Source: Bacteroidaceae bacterium
Lineage (GTDB): Bacteria; Bacteroidota; Bacteroidia; Bacteroidales; Bacteroidaceae
Direction of reading: 5' to 3'
Assembly (NCBI GenBank): GCA_017509605.1
Contig: JAFWPH010000048.1
Location: 1 to 56,473 of the forward strand
Length of the DNA: 56,473 nt
Of this stretch, positions 54,156 through 56,473 are shown in pieces. The notes below the pieces were generated by a model that was not told the DNA's origin, did not search any database, and worked only from the letters and a program-made list of their open reading frames with translations. Made by a program: the position numbers and the translations under genes. How positions within the stretch are numbered: position 1 is the stretch's first letter; each line of letters opens with the position of its first letter.

Positions 54156-55667
54156 ATGAGAAAGATACAATTATTACTCTTCATTACAGCATTCAATCTC
54201 CATGCATTTGCACAGATGTACGAGATAATCCGTCCTTGTGTTTTTTATTCTTCTATGGTAGATAGCATAGAGGTGACCCGTATAGCGTTCACTGAAAACG
54301 GAACCACATTGGAGTTTCGAATTAAAACGATTACTGATCCCGTTTCGATTTCGGACAAAGCTTTCATTGTTGAATCCGGTGGAAAGCGTCATGAATTGCT
54401 GCCTGATGGGTTAGAAAGAAAGGATAGTGTTCATGGAAACCTGAGCTATTCTGAGTCATATATCCTCCATTTCGAACCATGCATGATGTCTTCAGTTCAT
54501 TGCATAGACTTCTATAATGGAGGAAATGGCTTAATACTCGGACTTCATGACCCATCTGTCATTTTAGACATACCCGATAGGGAATATATGATGAGCGAGG
54601 ATGAGACTGGCTACAGTGTCTTCCGACCCGGCAGGATTGAAATCACGGGCAAGTTTCCCGACAACAGGCTGAATGGCAAGAAAATCTTCTGCCAATACCT
54701 CCATCTCTACACCGACAAAGACCGCGCTGACAGGTACGCCCCCATCAACGATGATGGGACATTCGATCTTTCGTTCGCCGCCGACCACCCGGGAATGCTC
54801 TCCTTCTTCAGTCTCAATGAGGGAGATAACATGGAAGAGATGCACGACCTTGCATGGAACATCTACGCACGTCCCGGCGACCGCCTTGAGATCAACTTCG
54901 ACCTCGACAAGCACAAGTGCGTGGAGGTGAACAATCTCGACGGACGCCCTGACAATCTCCGCTACACAAACTATGCCTATAACATCATCAAGAGAGTTTC
55001 TTACGAGGCCGTCCAAGCCGACGACTTGGAAAAAGGACGTGATGATATAAGGAAGACATACGAGAAGAACAAGGAACTGGCCAGATACATCATCTGGCAT
55101 GACGGATTCAGCGACACGGAAGCCAGGCTGTATTTGGACGACTTGCTCTTCTCCTATACTGACGGCATGTCGTATGTCAACCAGAAAGCTATCGAGCGTG
55201 AGAACATTCTACGCGAAGAAAAGAACCTGCCGTTTCTTGAGAATCTGGACAGTCTGAACGCCTTGGTGGACTTGTCGTACTTAAAGGAACTGAATCCTTA
55301 CAATGAGGGATATCTATGCAACACCTATTTCATGGGGGCATACAGCAGGACTCCTCCTGTCTTCGAGCAAATCCGCAAGGATGTCTATGCGAACCACAAG
55401 AATCTGTCCGTGGCAGAGAAGGAAGTGAAGATTCTTCATGAACAGAGTGATGCACTGAATAAGATTACAGGGTGGAATGGCCTTACCTACATCGCTCAAG
55501 CCATGTACGTTTACAAGATGTATAAAATACTAAGCAGCAACGGATTCAAGAAACTGAACACTACTGAACCGCTTGAGGCAATACAGAAAGAACTGACCCA
55601 TCCATACCTTATCAACAGTGCCAAGGAGATATATGACAACTATGTGATGGACAAGCATGACAGGTAA
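54156..55667 (+). CDS. Secreted TlpA-family-like protein lacking thioredoxin domain
   Basis: 503 residues with a signal peptide (ending AFAQ, about 20). The central part has the pattern of DUF4369-type N-terminal domains of Bacteroidetes TlpA-like thioredoxin proteins (IEITGKFPDNRLNGKKIF, then a helical region). In those proteins a thioredoxin domain with a CxxC motif normally follows; here the frame stops at 55667 and no such sequence is seen in the next bases in any frame. It may be a genuine variant or a truncated gene. Confidence 0.55.
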   Translation: MRKIQLLLFITAFNLHAFAQMYEIIRPCVFYSSMVDSIEVTRIAFTENGTTLEFRIKTITDPVSISDKAFIVESGGKRHELLPDGLERKDSVHGNLSYSESYILHFEPCMMSSVHCIDFYNGGNGLILGLHDPSVILDIPDREYMMSEDETGYSVFRPGRIEITGKFPDNRLNGKKIFCQYLHLYTDKDRADRYAPINDDGTFDLSFAADHPGMLSFFSLNEGDNMEEMHDLAWNIYARPGDRLEINFDLDKHKCVEVNNLDGRPDNLRYTNYAYNIIKRVSYEAVQADDLEKGRDDIRKTYEKNKELARYIIWHDGFSDTEARLYLDDLLFSYTDGMSYVNQKAIERENILREEKNLPFLENLDSLNALVDLSYLKELNPYNEGYLCNTYFMGAYSRTPPVFEQIRKDVYANHKNLSVAEKEVKILHEQSDALNKITGWNGLTYIAQAMYVYKMYKILSSNGFKKLNTTEPLEAIQKELTHPYLINSAKEIYDNYVMDKHDR

Positions 55668-55742
55668 AGCATAAAATAGCACGGCTTCGGATTTCCCTAT
55701 AAATGGTGAATCTCCGCATTATCAACAGGCAAACGCAAAAGC

Positions 55743-56357
55743 ATGACAGGATATCATACCACCAACATACTCAGGATACTGATTGTCCTGTCGTGCTACT
55801 TGCCTTCCGTACCTTTGTTCACAGATACTCAATTGTTGCCCAAGTGGTATTTGTTTGTCCTTGGCTCTGCCCTGTATGTCCTTTGTCCGGGCTTTTCAAA
55901 GCGTAGCTGTTGGGAGAAGGCATGCAACTTTGATTTGCATAAATGGTTTCCCGTCCTTGTCGGAATGGGATGCGCGGAATGCATGTACGTTCTTGCCCAA
56001 ATGACGTTTTTCGGATGCAATCCCATTGGCGAGCAAGGTACGTTCGACAATCCCGCAGGACTGGCTTCAGCCATGGCCTTGATCATTCCGATAGCGTTGT
56101 ACTGCATGTATAAGCGTAAGGGCTTGTCACAAAGAATATTCTTCGTCGTTTCCATGTTGTTGATGGCAGCAGTCCTGATCCTGACTAAATCCCGCACGGG
56201 AATGGTATGTCTCGCCCTCTACATCGTGGTTTGGACGTATGTTGTCAGTGGAAGTTATCTACGCCGAAAGACTTACAGATATACGGTGCTGTTAGTTGTC
56301 ACGACTGTCATAGCTATTGGCATGATCTATTATGTAGGGAATGTCGTAAATAATTAA
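55743..56357 (+). pseudogene. Truncated O-antigen-ligase-like gene
   Basis: 204 codons with about six membrane segments and family motifs (TFDNPAGLASAMAL, LTKSRTGMVCL). It matches the first third to half of the 668-codon paralogue at 51477 but ends at a TAA (56355-56357) just before the region corresponding to the periplasmic loop. The AT-rich sequence after it has a promoter and a palindrome like the start of an insertion sequence, so the gene may be interrupted. Confidence 0.6.
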
Positions 56358-56377
56358 GAATATTTATAACTAATTGA

Positions 56378-56408
56378 TTGGCAATATGATAGAAAATTTG
56401 TACCTTTG
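56378..56408 (+). promoter_or_regulatory. Promoter at the right edge
   Basis: TTG (56378-56380) and TACCTTTG (56401-56408) are 20 bp apart. It would transcribe a gene starting beyond the window. Confidence 0.55.
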
Positions 56409-56423
56409 TATGTAATAATAAAA

Positions 56424-56464
56424 ATTCCCTCGACCACCCTGAGAAAGTGACAAATCGAGGGAAT
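56424..56464 (+). other. 9-bp inverted repeat after the right-edge promoter
   Basis: ATTCCCTCG (56424-56432) and CGAGGGAAT (56456-56464) form a perfect inverted repeat directly after the promoter. It could be a hairpin in the leader of a transposase gene or of another gene that continues past the window; no coding sequence is visible. Confidence 0.4.
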
Positions 56465-56473
56465 CACAAATCA

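Overview
The window looks like chromosome from a member of the Bacteroidales, most likely Prevotellaceae (Prevotella in the broad sense). The reasons are: many Bacteroidetes-type promoters (-7 box TAnnTTTG, in the best cases with TTTG 19-20 bp upstream); few recognisable Shine-Dalgarno sequences; gene orders known from Bacteroidales (DUF177-rpmF-fabH-era-der; guaB-PpiC-SurA-OstA-mutL; parA-parB-DUF5683-MltD-RSH); and lipoproteins with acidic residues after the lipobox cysteine. These are judgements from reading the sequence; no search was run. Layout, left half: the 3' end of a 5S rRNA with its terminator (1-146); an orphan sensor kinase; a ribosome/fatty-acid block (DUF177, rpmF, fabH, era, der) and a small lipoprotein; mlaEF divergent from lptB (lipid and LPS transport); an isolated AT-rich fucosyltransferase; two tandem FISUMP surface lipoproteins (10848-14818) with duplicated promoters and terminators and a decayed remnant of a third copy; a proteostasis block (tig, clpP, clpX); recQ; guaB; an outer-membrane biogenesis block (two parvulin-type isomerases and an OstA/LptA-like protein) running into mutL; a highly expressed ompA-like gene; small and patatin-like lipoproteins; trpS; and two identical tRNA-Pro(UGG) genes. 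Middle: a SUI1-family factor, then parA, parB, a DUF5683 protein, a MltD-like lytic transglycosylase with a histone-like basic tail, a RelA/SpoT enzyme, a bile-acid:sodium-symporter-family transporter and a zinc-ribbon membrane protein. From about 43.1 kb to the right edge the DNA is accessory: broken adhesin-like fragments, a TPR/HTH signalling protein split by a -1 frameshift, a small secreted protein, a secreted esterase-like lipoprotein, and then a 4.1-kb AT-rich cassette lying between two direct repeats of 198 and 200 bp (48975-49172 and 53311-53510). The cassette holds a MauE/DoxX-like membrane domain fused to DUF1573, a previously unlisted 41-residue ORF that overlaps the next gene by ATGA, a lipoprotein whose last 50 residues form an eight-cysteine module resembling bacteriocin fulvocin C-related proteins, a small membrane protein, and an O-antigen-ligase-like membrane protein with TPR-like repeats. 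After the second repeat come a lipoprotein, a secreted TlpA-family-like protein without its thioredoxin domain, and a second O-antigen-ligase-like gene cut to 204 codons beside what may be the start of an insertion sequence. How the parts may work together: the left and middle regions are ordinary housekeeping and envelope biogenesis. The 49.2-53.3 kb cassette is the best candidate for an undescribed system: a redox-type membrane partner, a cysteine-rich secreted or surface peptide, a tiny coupled peptide and a polymer-ligase-like membrane protein. That functional link is inference from co-location, cysteine content and cassette boundaries.
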